64,000 nt of DNA, taken from contig NZ_JAARML010000002.1 of assembly GCF_011759375.1 (NCBI RefSeq), positions 1,426,001 to 1,490,000 on the forward strand. The letters run 5' to 3'. Every line of letters begins with the position of its first letter. Position 1 is the stretch's first letter. The notes under the pieces were generated by a model. The model saw only the letters and a list, made by a program, of their open reading frames with translations, made no database searches and was not told the DNA's origin. Shown one piece after another: positions 52,756 through 60,608 of this stretch. This DNA is from Paraflavitalea devenefica (GTDB lineage Bacteria; Bacteroidota; Bacteroidia; Chitinophagales; Chitinophagaceae). The translations under genes were made by a program, and so were the position numbers.

Positions 52756-52862
52756 TTCAACGTATTGGCAGTATTGGCAGCCAGCCACTGGACCAGTTGT
52801 TGGTTGGCTGAATGCAGGCTCGCGCTGCCGATAATGGCTAAAATATTCTTTTGGGTGTGCAT
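52752..52862 (-). pseudogene. Truncated N-terminus of an NADPH-dependent FMN-reductase-like gene
   Basis: On the minus strand the frame from ATG 52862 reads MHTQKNILAIIGSASLHSAN and QQLVQWLAAN, the first beta-strand, the FMN-binding 'GS.s..S.n' loop and the first helix of NADPH-dependent FMN reductases/flavodoxin-like proteins. After about 37 residues the similarity stops exactly where the decayed thioesterase copy begins. About 140 residues of a normal protein are missing. This looks like a gene broken by the arrival of the duplicated segment. Confidence 0.6.
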
Positions 52863-52921
52863 GGTGCGTACGAAAGAGCCATGCAAATTAAGCAAAGTAT
52901 TCAACAGGCAATAACAACCTA

Positions 52922-52948
52922 AAGCCTGCAATGGTATGTTGCAGGCTT
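52922..52948. terminator. Hairpin downstream of the cupin gene
   Basis: AAGCCTGCAA pairs with TTGCAGGCTT around a 7-nt loop, 20 bp past the end of the cupin gene on the minus strand. A following TTAGG on that strand gives only a weak T-run. It is a probable transcription end for the cupin gene. Confidence 0.5.
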
Positions 52949-52967
52949 ATTCTTTGGGGCAATCAAT

Positions 52968-53339
52968 TTATACTTCTTCATACCCGCTTTTAATCGTAGT
53001 TAATATCATTTTAAACCGTCCGTTGGGTTTTATATAATTCGGCAAATGCGCGGGAATGATAATGCCCTGTCCGGATTCCAGCACACTGGATTTTTTATCA
53101 ATCACTATTTCTGCTTTGCCTTCAATGATCTGGGCAAAGGTCTCAAAGGGAGAAGTTTTTTCTGTTAACCCTTCCCCGCTATCAAAAGACATTACACTTA
53201 TATTGCCGGTTGACTTTTTCATAATGGTTTTAATAACCACTGAATTAGGAACATATTCAATAATCTCGACAATAATATGGGCTATTGATTTTTCCAGTTC
53301 GCTATTGTCCGGTTTCTCATTATCAAATGCTTTTTTCAT
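52968..53339 (-). CDS. Cupin-fold protein
   Basis: A 123-residue single-domain cupin; ATG at 53339 is preferred over an upstream TTG. Conserved parts are the first motif region (SFDSGEGLTEKTSPFETFAQ followed by IIEGKAEIVIDKK) and the second (LESGQGIIIPAHLPNYI). The usual metal-binding His pair of the first motif is not clear (TEKTSP), while His of IPAHLP is present, so metal binding is uncertain. Such proteins can act as small isomerases, dioxygenases or effector binders. It stands alone between the gene remnants and the DJ-1-like gene. Confidence 0.75.
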   Translation of the reverse strand: MKKAFDNEKPDNSELEKSIAHIIVEIIEYVPNSVVIKTIMKKSTGNISVMSFDSGEGLTEKTSPFETFAQIIEGKAEIVIDKKSSVLESGQGIIIPAHLPNYIKPNGRFKMILTTIKSGYEEV

Positions 53340-53510
53340 AATGTAAAATTTTGTCAACTGGCATTAACAGGGGATGTTAAAACATGGAATAAAAAGGGCC
53401 AGGATAAAGATCCAGCCCCGTTATAATCCAATATCCTATGAAAAACCAATTAAAGGTAAGGATGTGGTGTACAACAACTATTATTGAATCCTAATATGAT
53501 TTTATATAAT

Positions 53511-54230
53511 TCACACATTTTGCATTTTAACAACCAGGTTGGGCTTTTTTATGAAGCTGTACCATGCCACTACTCTCTTAGCCACCTCTTCCGAGGAAGC
53601 CGGGTTTTGACCGGTGATGATATTGTCATCAGCCACCACATAGCACAGATAATCCGTGGTATTGGTATAGAGCGCCCCCAGCGAGATCAACGTATCGGCT
53701 AATAAAAAAGGCACTGCACCAGTCAATCCTGTTAACCTTTCTTCACTATTGCTGAAGGCAGTAAGGCGTTTACCCTTTACCAATAACCTGCCGCCCCCAT
53801 CCCGTACTGATAACAAACCTGCTACTCCATGGCCTACGGCCGCGATAGGTTTACCGCTGTTGTTAAAGGCTTCCAGTAATTTTTTTACCGTTCTGTTGCC
53901 GGCAAGATCCCATAAAGCGCCATATCCGTCGGACAGGAACACCACATCAAAATCGTCCGCTTTCGCGTCTTTTAACAAAATGGACCGGGATAGAAAAGTC
54001 ATCGCCATCGCTTCAGTCAGCAAATGCCTGGCGCTCCTGGTTACGATGATTATGGACTGGTTTTGAGGGGCCAGCAGAATGGCTCCCCCGTTGGGGGAAG
54101 CGATCGTAACCTCAGCGCCCGCATCCATAAATACGTAATAGGGGACTGCCAGATCTTCCAGCCATCCACCAGTCTGACCACCGGTATCAACTGGGTTATT
54201 ATATGATGTAGTTATAAATAATACTCTCAT
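53511..54230 (-). CDS. DJ-1/PfpI (Hsp31-like) protein lacking the nucleophile Cys
   Basis: A 239-residue protein of the DJ-1/PfpI superfamily, Hsp31/glyoxalase-III-like branch: TGGWLEDLAVPYYVFMDAGA at the N-terminus includes the conserved Glu, and ITGQNPASSEEVAKRVV is the C-terminal signature. The nucleophile elbow AAVGHGVAGLL has Gly133 in place of the expected Cys (AAVCHG), and the usual 'GGHG' is GYGALWDL. The Gly codon GGC differs from TGC by one base. A glyoxalase or protease function is therefore unlikely, unless it acts by another mechanism. The gene is intact otherwise. Confidence 0.8.
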   Translation of the reverse strand: MRVLFITTSYNNPVDTGGQTGGWLEDLAVPYYVFMDAGAEVTIASPNGGAILLAPQNQSIIIVTRSARHLLTEAMAMTFLSRSILLKDAKADDFDVVFLSDGYGALWDLAGNRTVKKLLEAFNNSGKPIAAVGHGVAGLLSVRDGGGRLLVKGKRLTAFSNSEERLTGLTGAVPFLLADTLISLGALYTNTTDYLCYVVADDNIITGQNPASSEEVAKRVVAWYSFIKKPNLVVKMQNV

Positions 54231-54307
54231 AAGATTTATGTTATACTAAAAAAAGAACTACCACCGGCTCTGATAACCTGTTGATAGTTCTCCCCGTCAG
54301 TTGGTGG

Positions 54308-54508
54308 TTACAGGGATTCAATGATCTTAACCAGTTCTTCCTTGGTTTTACCTAATTTCACTTGTAGCTTTCCCAGCATTTCCTCTTTTTTCCCCTGTTC
54401 ATACAGCAGGTCATTGTCCGTTAGAATGGCAAATTTCTTCTTAAGTTTACCCTTCTGCTCATTCCAATTTCCTTTTAGTTCCGTCTTTTCTGCCATTTTG
54501 TTTGTCAT
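54308..54508 (-). CDS. CsbD family stress protein
   Basis: A 66-residue hydrophilic protein with the CsbD core KGNWNEQKGKLKKKFAILTD followed by DLLYEQGKKEEMLGKLQVK. Start at 54508 is chosen because it fits the family length; a longer in-frame start adds an unrelated basic tail, and ATG 54496 is also possible. CsbD proteins are induced by general stress in many bacteria but their role is unknown. In this stretch it accompanies an AraC regulator with a CxxC N-terminus and a small membrane protein. Confidence 0.85.
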   Translation of the reverse strand: MTNKMAEKTELKGNWNEQKGKLKKKFAILTDNDLLYEQGKKEEMLGKLQVKLGKTKEELVKIIESL

Positions 54509-54602
54509 TTTTATTTGAGTTATGTAATACTTGTGTAAAGGTGAGCGCATTACTGTTGATAAGTGTTATACAATTGTCTGAATCTATTACATTATTCACA
54601 CT

Positions 54603-54896
54603 TCAGATAATCCTGGTAAAATGAAGACTGTTCTTGTAATCCATAACGGTATGTAGTACTTTAATCTTTTCAATGATCTTCACTTCCATTTTCCGGTGGA
54701 ACCTGATCTTTTTAACCTCGTGCAGTGCTTTAGTATAAATGGCCTCGGCGGCTTCAAAATCCCCGCTGTTCTCATTTTTTAGCGCTTCAGCAAATAATTC
54801 GACAGCGATATTTTTCTTTCGCATAACAAAAAAACGTATCGCAATAAAAATACCTGATAGCGCTATTAACAATAGAAGGTAGTAGTAGAATAACAT
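54603..54896 (-). CDS. Small membrane-anchored protein with TPR-like helices
   Basis: A 97-residue protein with one N-terminal membrane helix (LFYYYLLLLIALSGIFIAIRFF) and a cytosolic part that contains a TPR-like pair of helices (AVELFAEALKNENSGDFEAAEAIYTKAL). No family is recognised. The 86-bp spacer to the AraC-type gene upstream allows joint or separate transcription. Confidence 0.6.
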   Translation of the reverse strand: MLFYYYLLLLIALSGIFIAIRFFVMRKKNIAVELFAEALKNENSGDFEAAEAIYTKALHEVKKIRFHRKMEVKIIEKIKVLHTVMDYKNSLHFTRII

Positions 54897-54982
54897 AACA
54901 TATATACAAAGGTAGATTTATCAATACCCGGCATCATTATACAATTTCACAAAATAGTTGTATGATTCACACACGGGGCTGG

Positions 54983-55543
54983 TTACAGGTCATCCAGCAT
55001 GTTACGCCTCTTCTTTTTGATCTGTTTGAAGTGGGATGGGGTAAGGCCGGTCACTTTTTTAAACTGGGCAGAAAGATGCGATACGCTGCTGTAGTGCATC
55101 TGGTAGGCTATTTCAGAAAGATTTAACTGATCATATACCAGTAATTCCTTTACCCGTTCAATCTTGTGCGAGATAATGAATTTTTCGATGGTTGTGCCTT
55201 GCACCTCTGAAAAAATATTGGCGAGATAGGTATAATCGTAGTTTAATTTCTTACTTAAGTATTCAGAAAACTTAACCCGTAATGGTTCTTCGGAATAATG
55301 CACCAATTCAATAATAACATTTTTTATCTTCTGGATAAGCATGCTCTTTTTATCGTCCATTAGTTCCAGTCCCGATCGTAGCAAAGCTCTCTGGACCTGA
55401 TCATGCTGCTGTTGGGTGATGTTTTCAACAATTTCTACTTCGCCCAATTCCACCACGATACAATGTAATCCAAGTTTTGTTAACTCTTCTTTCACTACCA
55501 TTTTGCAGCGAATACACACCATATTCTTAATGAAGAGTTTCAA
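54983..55543 (-). CDS. AraC-type regulator with N-terminal CxxC (HMA-like) domain
   Basis: A 186-residue regulator. The first ~65 residues (MKLFIKNMVCIRCKMVVKEE; IVVELGEVEI) have the strand-helix-strand arrangement and CxxC motif of heavy-metal-associated domains. Residues about 85-180 form an AraC-type double helix-turn-helix (LNYDYTYLANIFSEVQGTTI; LSEIAYQMHYSSVSHLSAQF; KKVTGLTPSHFK). This combination is common in Bacteroidota and suggests a redox- or metal-responsive regulator. No metal genes lie next to it; CsbD and a small membrane protein are downstream on the same strand. Confidence 0.8.
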   Translation of the reverse strand: MKLFIKNMVCIRCKMVVKEELTKLGLHCIVVELGEVEIVENITQQQHDQVQRALLRSGLELMDDKKSMLIQKIKNVIIELVHYSEEPLRVKFSEYLSKKLNYDYTYLANIFSEVQGTTIEKFIISHKIERVKELLVYDQLNLSEIAYQMHYSSVSHLSAQFKKVTGLTPSHFKQIKKKRRNMLDDL

Positions 55544-55778
55544 AAGGGAGTTATTTTTTACAAAAAATGATACCCGGAGAGCGTTTTAAAAGAGTACACA
55601 GACGATCAGAAGTAAATAAAGATAGTCAAAATGTATCAATAAATCAACCTGTTATTCCCTGGATACCTCTTGTTGAGGTTAACCATGACTAATGCCAGGC
55701 GCATGAATGTGTGAATGATACAACTTATAGTAGTGATTGTATAACAGTTATGCTGCCAAATAAATACAACTTTGTCAA

Positions 55779-56420
55779 ATGAAACAAGTGAAAATAGTAC
55801 TACTTAGCGCAATGTCTCTGTTATCGGGCATGTTCCTGCATGGACAGGCCAGGGAGGCTTCTGTGATGATTGAAAATGAAAACCATCACGCAATCATGAT
55901 ACAGGTTGAACAGCCTGAAAAAGACACCCGGGAAGCTTTAAAGCTGCGGCTGGAACGTTCCGGGTTAAAAGAAAAGCTCAGGAACGGCGTTGTGAAGTAC
56001 AAAGGGGTTACACTCTCTGAGATCAGTCCGGATAAATTAGACATTTATACAAAAGTGGAAGAAGGTCCCAACAATAGCAGTGTTGTTTACATGGCGGTAT
56101 CCAGGGGCTATAATAACTTCGCCAACAGCATGGCAGATAGTAGCATCACACAGAACGTGAAAAAGTTTCTACAATCGTTTATCATGGATGCCCAGCATCA
56201 TTCTGCCGATATCGGGATCGCCAGCCAGGTGAATGATATAAACAAAGACGAAAAAAATTATCAACAGCTATTGGATGAACAAGCCGATCTGCAAAAGAAA
56301 AGATCTGCTATTGACAGCAGGCTTTTGGAAATCCAAAATGACCTTTACCTGAAAAAGGAAGATATTGACAAAAAGAAATTAACCCTCCGGGATGCCAAAG
56401 CAAAACGGGGCAAACTTTAA
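55779..56420 (+). CDS. Secreted protein with C-terminal coiled coil, unknown
   Basis: A 213-residue protein with signal peptide (IVLLSAMSLLSGMFLHGQA). Residues about 45-130 are mixed alpha/beta (REALKLRLERSGLKEKLRNG; YTKVEEGPNNSSVVYMAVSR). Residues about 150-205 form a heptad-rich coiled coil (NYQQLLDEQADLQKKRSAID) that could trimerise or contact the cell wall. No family recognised; the 235-bp spacer upstream has no gene. Confidence 0.65.
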   Translation: MKQVKIVLLSAMSLLSGMFLHGQAREASVMIENENHHAIMIQVEQPEKDTREALKLRLERSGLKEKLRNGVVKYKGVTLSEISPDKLDIYTKVEEGPNNSSVVYMAVSRGYNNFANSMADSSITQNVKKFLQSFIMDAQHHSADIGIASQVNDINKDEKNYQQLLDEQADLQKKRSAIDSRLLEIQNDLYLKKEDIDKKKLTLRDAKAKRGKL

Positions 56421-56485
56421 CCTAACCCACTACGTCCACCACCGCCTGAAACACAATTCCATCTTAAAATTGTCGGCAATACAGC

Positions 56486-57535
56486 TTATTTCTGACCCTC
56501 TTTACTTTTAAAGTCCGTGAGGGTCTTTCCATCATAACGATGCACCCCACCCAAAGCTCCAAACCAAATACTTCCATCGTTAGCTTCCAATATCGCCAAA
56601 AAATCCCCTCTTCCTCCTGACTTAATTTCTGTTAAAGTGGGCATTTTATTGTACAAGGACTTTTGATCATAACGGGAAAGAGCCCAAACCTTCCCATTAG
56701 GATTTATTTCACCTGTAGTCCAGAGATTTCCTTTTTTATCTTCGATTACAGCATAAACAACTCTCTGCGATACCTTAGTAAAGACACTGCCGTCATAGCG
56801 CCAAAGACCGTTGGCGCGCCCACCATTTTCACCAAACCAAATATTGCCTTTTTTATCTTCGATTATCGACCAAACGTTGTTAAAAGCTTTGCCTTCATGG
56901 ATTAAAGTGGTAAACGTTTTTCCGTCATAAACGAAGGCTTCGCCCCTTGTGCCAATCCATAATTTCCCAGTTTTGTCTTCAATGATAGTAGTAATATCAT
57001 TATTGGAATGTCCTTCTTTCGTTGTAAAAGTTCGAAAAGATTTTCCATCGTAACGGCTTACTCCACCTCCTCCAGTGCCGAACCAAATAATGCCGGCTTT
57101 ATCTTCGTAAATACACATAACCGCATTATTAGCAAGTCCCTCCCTGGTTGTAAAATGTTGAAAGGATTTCCCATTGTAATTATAAACCCCTGAATCAGTG
57201 GAAGCGAACCAAAGGTTTCCGCGTCGATCTTCCAGAACATCCCAGAATCTGGGCAAACCTAGTTTACTTGTGAGATTAGTAAACGATTTTCCATCGTATC
57301 GAAAAACACCACTCCATCCTGCAGCAATCAAAATGTTTCCGTTTCTATCTTGCTTTATATTACGAACCTGACCAATAGGCACCTTGGAGGTGTCCAACTC
57401 TTTAAGTTGAGATTCGGAGATGCCATTGGGTCCTTTACTGAAATTATCTTGTGGTGGGTTTGTTTTGTTTTGCCCTTCACAGGAGGTGTGAAAAACAAAC
57501 ACCAGGAACAAAGCATTTAAGTATATGTATTTCAT
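56486..57535 (-). CDS. Lipoprotein made of Reg_prop-type propeller repeats
   Basis: A 349-residue lipoprotein (LFLVFVFHTSCEGQNK, lipidated Cys19). The mature part is a run of two-component-regulator propeller repeats of the form 'iieDk.GniWfGt..gg..ryDGksFt.f' (for example SIIEDKKGNIWFGENGG and CIYEDKAGIIWFGTGG), about seven copies. It is equivalent to an isolated sensory domain of an HTCS, without kinase or DNA-binding parts, so it may bind ligands or a partner sensor. It lies 11 bp after the preceding minus-strand gene and shares its promoter region. Confidence 0.8.
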   Translation of the reverse strand: MKYIYLNALFLVFVFHTSCEGQNKTNPPQDNFSKGPNGISESQLKELDTSKVPIGQVRNIKQDRNGNILIAAGWSGVFRYDGKSFTNLTSKLGLPRFWDVLEDRRGNLWFASTDSGVYNYNGKSFQHFTTREGLANNAVMCIYEDKAGIIWFGTGGGGVSRYDGKSFRTFTTKEGHSNNDITTIIEDKTGKLWIGTRGEAFVYDGKTFTTLIHEGKAFNNVWSIIEDKKGNIWFGENGGRANGLWRYDGSVFTKVSQRVVYAVIEDKKGNLWTTGEINPNGKVWALSRYDQKSLYNKMPTLTEIKSGGRGDFLAILEANDGSIWFGALGGVHRYDGKTLTDFKSKEGQK

Positions 57536-57546
57536 AATTTATTTAC

Positions 57547-58086
57547 TCAGCAACCGCCTTTTCGGGGGACACGTTTAAAAATTACTTTACTATCTCGTTC
57601 TACATAGTCGCCCGATACTATTGGATATGCATACTTGGGCGCATGCGATACGTTACGGCTTCTTATAATTATTTTGTCGTTAACTTTCAGGCTATGCAAT
57701 TGCTCAAGTTGAGACTTTTCCGGATCAAAGTTTAGAATATAATCGTCACCATTAATCCTGACCATCACTCCGAAACCTAATCTTGAGCCTGGCGGAAGAG
57801 AAAGAGAGGTTACAACTCCCTCCATATTGGTAGAATCTGTAATGTTCTTCCTTATTTTAGCTTCAGCGGCATAAACTTTTTGACCTGCGGGAGACGCTTC
57901 CCATTTTTTGTACATTATACCAGCTGGGGTAGCCTCCCATTTTTTCAATTCGGCTTCCCTTTCAGCAGCAGAGAGTGGCTTTGGGGTTGATTTTTTAGAA
58001 GTTTCATTTTTGATTTCGCGATTAGCAAATACTAGTCCGCTTACCACAACCAGCGGTAAGAACAGCGCATAAATAACTTTTTTCAT
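57547..58086 (-). CDS. Exported protein with WEA(T/S)PAG repeat, unknown
   Basis: A 179-residue protein with a signal peptide (IYALFLPLVVVSGLVFA). Residues about 45-75 hold an imperfect duplicated segment, KKWEATPAGIMY and KKWEASPAGQKVY. The C-terminal part is beta-rich (VMVRINGDDYILNF; LKVNDKIIIRSRNV) and resembles an OB-like fold; it ends in Gly-Gly-Cys. No family recognised. It heads a two-gene unit with the propeller lipoprotein. Its upstream region is the second copy of the TGTAAA-repeat control region. Confidence 0.65.
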   Translation of the reverse strand: MKKVIYALFLPLVVVSGLVFANREIKNETSKKSTPKPLSAAEREAELKKWEATPAGIMYKKWEASPAGQKVYAAEAKIRKNITDSTNMEGVVTSLSLPPGSRLGFGVMVRINGDDYILNFDPEKSQLEQLHSLKVNDKIIIRSRNVSHAPKYAYPIVSGDYVERDSKVIFKRVPRKGGC

Positions 58087-58145
58087 ATTTTTGTAGGTTT
58101 AATTAACATAGATCTATCTCCTTATAAATCAGATCCGTTTAAGGC

Positions 58146-58262
58146 ATTTCTTTTATTTTTCGTATCCTATTAAAGTTTGATACAGCGAAACTACTCTGAT
58201 CCTTTCAGCTTGAAGGGTCAGGATTGTAAATTAAAATGTAAACTTTGTAAATTATTGTAAAA
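58146..58262 (-). promoter_or_regulatory. Duplicated control region with four TGTAAA repeats, copy B
   Basis: Alignable with 52391-52504. TGTAAA occurs at 58225, 58237, 58246 and 58256 (spacing 12, 9, 10). The rest of the 302-bp spacer up to the thioesterase gene shows only a -7-like element and no gene. The repeats lie 139-176 bp upstream of the minus-strand start codon and 127-164 bp upstream of the plus-strand one. Confidence 0.5.
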
Positions 58263-58354
58263 GTACCCTGGACCTTAGAAACTCGTTGCTTGGCATTTAC
58301 TTCAGTGACAGTCCGTCCTGTTAAATAAAATTTTACCGGCTAAAGAGCCTGTTC

Positions 58355-58362
58355 TACTTTTG
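58355..58362 (+). promoter_or_regulatory. -7 element before the thioesterase gene
   Basis: TACTTTTG matches TAnnTTTG and lies 26 nt before the ATG. A possible -33 is the T-rich AATTTTAC about 20 nt upstream. Moderate to low confidence. Confidence 0.3.
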
Positions 58363-58388
58363 CAGCCTTCTGCTAACACTATTATCAT

Positions 58389-58811
58389 ATGGAATATTCA
58401 AAGACCTATACTGTTAAAGACGAGCATATAGACGTTCAGAATATCATGGATGGATTGTATTATCCTTTTTACATGGAGTATTGCCGGCACGATTACATCC
58501 GGGAGGTGCTCGGGTTTGATTTTGAGGAAGAAGCGAAAAAGGGGGTAAACATGGTGCTGTCTAAATACACCCTGCAGTTTGTACGGTCGTTGAAAAGAGG
58601 CGATGAGTTCATCGTTACCTGCAGCCCGATGCTGGATAAGAACAATAAGTCGGTATTGCATTTCAGGCAAACCATTTTGCTGAATAGTAAGGTCGTTACC
58701 AAGGCCGTATTCTCAGGTACCTGTGTAAAAGCCGGCGGCGGCAGGCCCTATTTGCCCGAAAACCTGCTGGAGAAACTGGCAGGCGCGCCGGAATGGAACG
58801 GGGAGTTGTAG
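58389..58811 (+). CDS. 4-hydroxybenzoyl-CoA-thioesterase-like hotdog protein
   Basis: A 140-residue hotdog-fold protein: KDEHIDVQNIMDGLYYPFYM is the N-terminal strand and the start of the central helix, where the family usually has a catalytic Asp ('D.d..GhvnN..y'); here the equivalent is IDVQNIMDG. YTLQFVRSLKRGDEFIVTCS and VLHFRQTILLNSKVVTKAVF are the following strands. It probably hydrolyses acyl-CoA or acyl-carrier thioesters in the cytosol. A broken second copy lies at 52.6-52.8 kb. It is convergent with the MlaC-like gene, 4 bp apart. Confidence 0.8.
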   Translation: MEYSKTYTVKDEHIDVQNIMDGLYYPFYMEYCRHDYIREVLGFDFEEEAKKGVNMVLSKYTLQFVRSLKRGDEFIVTCSPMLDKNNKSVLHFRQTILLNSKVVTKAVFSGTCVKAGGGRPYLPENLLEKLAGAPEWNGEL

Positions 58812-58815
58812 CCTG

Positions 58816-59391
58816 CTAACGTTGTTGGTCTTTCAGTTTCCGCATTTCCTGCAGTAAATGATCAATACCGCCGGCGTCTAACAAAGGCCGTACCTGGTCG
58901 TCGCGAATGCCGGTCAGCATGGAACCACCCAACACCGCCACATCTTTTACTTTCCACCCTTTGGATGTTTTCACCATTGTATATATCAGCTTCAGCTCCT
59001 GTTTTTTCACCGGGTTGTCAATGACGACCATGGAGGCTACGGTAGCTTCGTGCCCATTTACCTCGGGAGTTTCGTAGATAATACTGGCCAGATCTTTAAA
59101 GTTTTCGCGGATCCTGGGAAAAGCGATCTTTGAAAAGAGTGCCTGGAACAGGCTCGCAAATTCACTCAGTTGCTGCGGCGTGGCTTTGGCGTGGTAATCG
59201 GCCAGTAAATACCTGGAGATAGACTCCATGTCCAGTTGTTTCAGGGCCTGGGCATCCTTGCTGGTCCTGACCTGTACGACCAATTTTTTGATAGGTGTTA
59301 GAACTTCGCCGGAGGCTTTTGACTGGCCCTGCACCGTCAGCAGGCTGGTTGATAACAGGGTCAGGAGCAGGAAAGATTTAGCTGACAACAT
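58816..59391 (-). CDS. MlaC-like phospholipid-transport substrate-binding protein
   Basis: A 191-residue exported protein (LLLTLLSTSLLTVQG signal). The helical layout with SISRYLLADYHAKATPQQLS, FASLFQALFSKIAFPRIREN and the C-terminal VKDVAVLGGSMLTGIRDDQV segment resembles MlaC/Ttg2D proteins, which carry phospholipids across the periplasm between outer- and inner-membrane complexes. No other mla genes are adjacent, so it may be a distant paralogue. Confidence in the family is moderate. Confidence 0.6.
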   Translation of the reverse strand: MLSAKSFLLLTLLSTSLLTVQGQSKASGEVLTPIKKLVVQVRTSKDAQALKQLDMESISRYLLADYHAKATPQQLSEFASLFQALFSKIAFPRIRENFKDLASIIYETPEVNGHEATVASMVVIDNPVKKQELKLIYTMVKTSKGWKVKDVAVLGGSMLTGIRDDQVRPLLDAGGIDHLLQEMRKLKDQQR

Positions 59392-59534
59392 GGTTGGGGA
59401 TTTAGTAAGCTAAAGATAATAAATACTACCTCACTTTGCGGTCCGAAAGCCCGGTTAATAACTGGGTGCTTTGAAGAAATAATTGACAGGGATCCGGAAA
59501 AAGGAAGCATAAATAAAGTCTATATTGCAATACC

Positions 59535-60533
59535 ATGAGGTATAAAAAAGTTTTAATAGTAACATTAATGGCGCTGAACGGTGCACTGGCCTTTTCACAA
59601 AACAGGGAGCCGGTACTAAGGGAAAATGTGCCCCTGGATTCCATTCGCCTGAGTGATCCTTTTATCCTGGCCGATAAAAACACCTCCACCTACTATATGA
59701 CCGGGACAGGAGGGCTGCTGTGGAAAAGCAAAGACTTAAAGAAATGGACGGGCCCTTTCCCGATCACCAGGACCGACCCCGCCTCCTGGATGGGGCCGCG
59801 ACCCATGATCTGGGCGGCAGAGCTGCATTACTATAAAGGCAAATACTATTACTTCGCCACCTTCACCAACAGGGACGTGAAAATTGATACGGTGAAAGGA
59901 AATGTCATCGAACGGCGTGCCTGTCATGTATTGGTCAGCGATCAACCCGATGGGCCGTATGTTCCGATGAAAGACCCTGTATACCTGCCGGCCAACAAAC
60001 CTACCCTCGATGGCACCCTTTGGGTAGACAAAGATGGTAAGCCCTATATGGTGTATTGTTATGAGTGGCTGCAAAACTGGGATGGGACCATTGAAAAAAT
60101 TGAACTCAAACCTGATCTGAGCGGTTCCATAGGTGAGGGGAAATTGCTGTTTAAGGCCAGCGAATCTCCCTGGAGCAAAGAACGCGACGAAAAGGGTAAT
60201 ATCATACCGAATAAAGTAACCGACGGCCCCTGGCTGTTCCGTACGCAAACCGGGAAATTGGGCATGTTATGGACCAGTTGGGTGTTTAATGTATATACAC
60301 AGGGGGTGGCTTATTCTCAAAGTGGCGCCCTGGATGGGCCGTGGATACAGGAAAAGGAACCGGTTACGCCACCCGATTATGGGCACGGGATGTTATTCCG
60401 CACGTTTGAAGGAAAACTGCTGCTATCGGTACATAGTCATCAAGAAGGTAAAGACGGGCGTACCATAAGAATACCCCACCTGTTTGAAGTGGATGATACC
60501 AGTGATAAAATTATAGTGGGTAAACCATTTTAA
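59535..60533 (+). CDS. GH43-like exported glycosidase
   Basis: A 332-residue protein with signal peptide (IVTLMALNGALAFS). Five-bladed propeller features of GH43: LSDPFILADKNTSTYYM with the first catalytic Asp, APELHYY-equivalent here as WAAELHYYKGKYYYF, and TLDGTLWVDKDGKPYMVYC with the pKa-modulating Asp. The position of the general acid reads VTDGPWLFRT, with Asp where most GH43 enzymes have Glu. GH43 enzymes remove arabinofuranose, xylose or galactose side groups. It stands alone with its own terminator, away from the SusCD loci. Confidence 0.8.
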   Translation: MRYKKVLIVTLMALNGALAFSQNREPVLRENVPLDSIRLSDPFILADKNTSTYYMTGTGGLLWKSKDLKKWTGPFPITRTDPASWMGPRPMIWAAELHYYKGKYYYFATFTNRDVKIDTVKGNVIERRACHVLVSDQPDGPYVPMKDPVYLPANKPTLDGTLWVDKDGKPYMVYCYEWLQNWDGTIEKIELKPDLSGSIGEGKLLFKASESPWSKERDEKGNIIPNKVTDGPWLFRTQTGKLGMLWTSWVFNVYTQGVAYSQSGALDGPWIQEKEPVTPPDYGHGMLFRTFEGKLLLSVHSHQEGKDGRTIRIPHLFEVDDTSDKIIVGKPF

Positions 60534-60538
60534 ATGTA

Positions 60539-60567
60539 AAAAGGACCGCGCAGTTGCGATCCTTTTT
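60539..60567 (+). terminator. Intrinsic terminator of the GH43-like gene
   Basis: AAAAGGACCGC pairs, with one C/A mismatch, with GCGATCCTTTT and ends in TTTTT, 6 bp past the stop codon. Confidence 0.75.
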
Positions 60568-60608
60568 ACGACATAGTTTAATAGCTATTATCCAACAGGG
60601 ATGAGCCT

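Noticed and set aside
52400..52970. Insertion sequence as cause of the gene wreckage
   Set aside because: No transposase fragment, terminal inverted repeat or target-site duplication was seen at the junctions.
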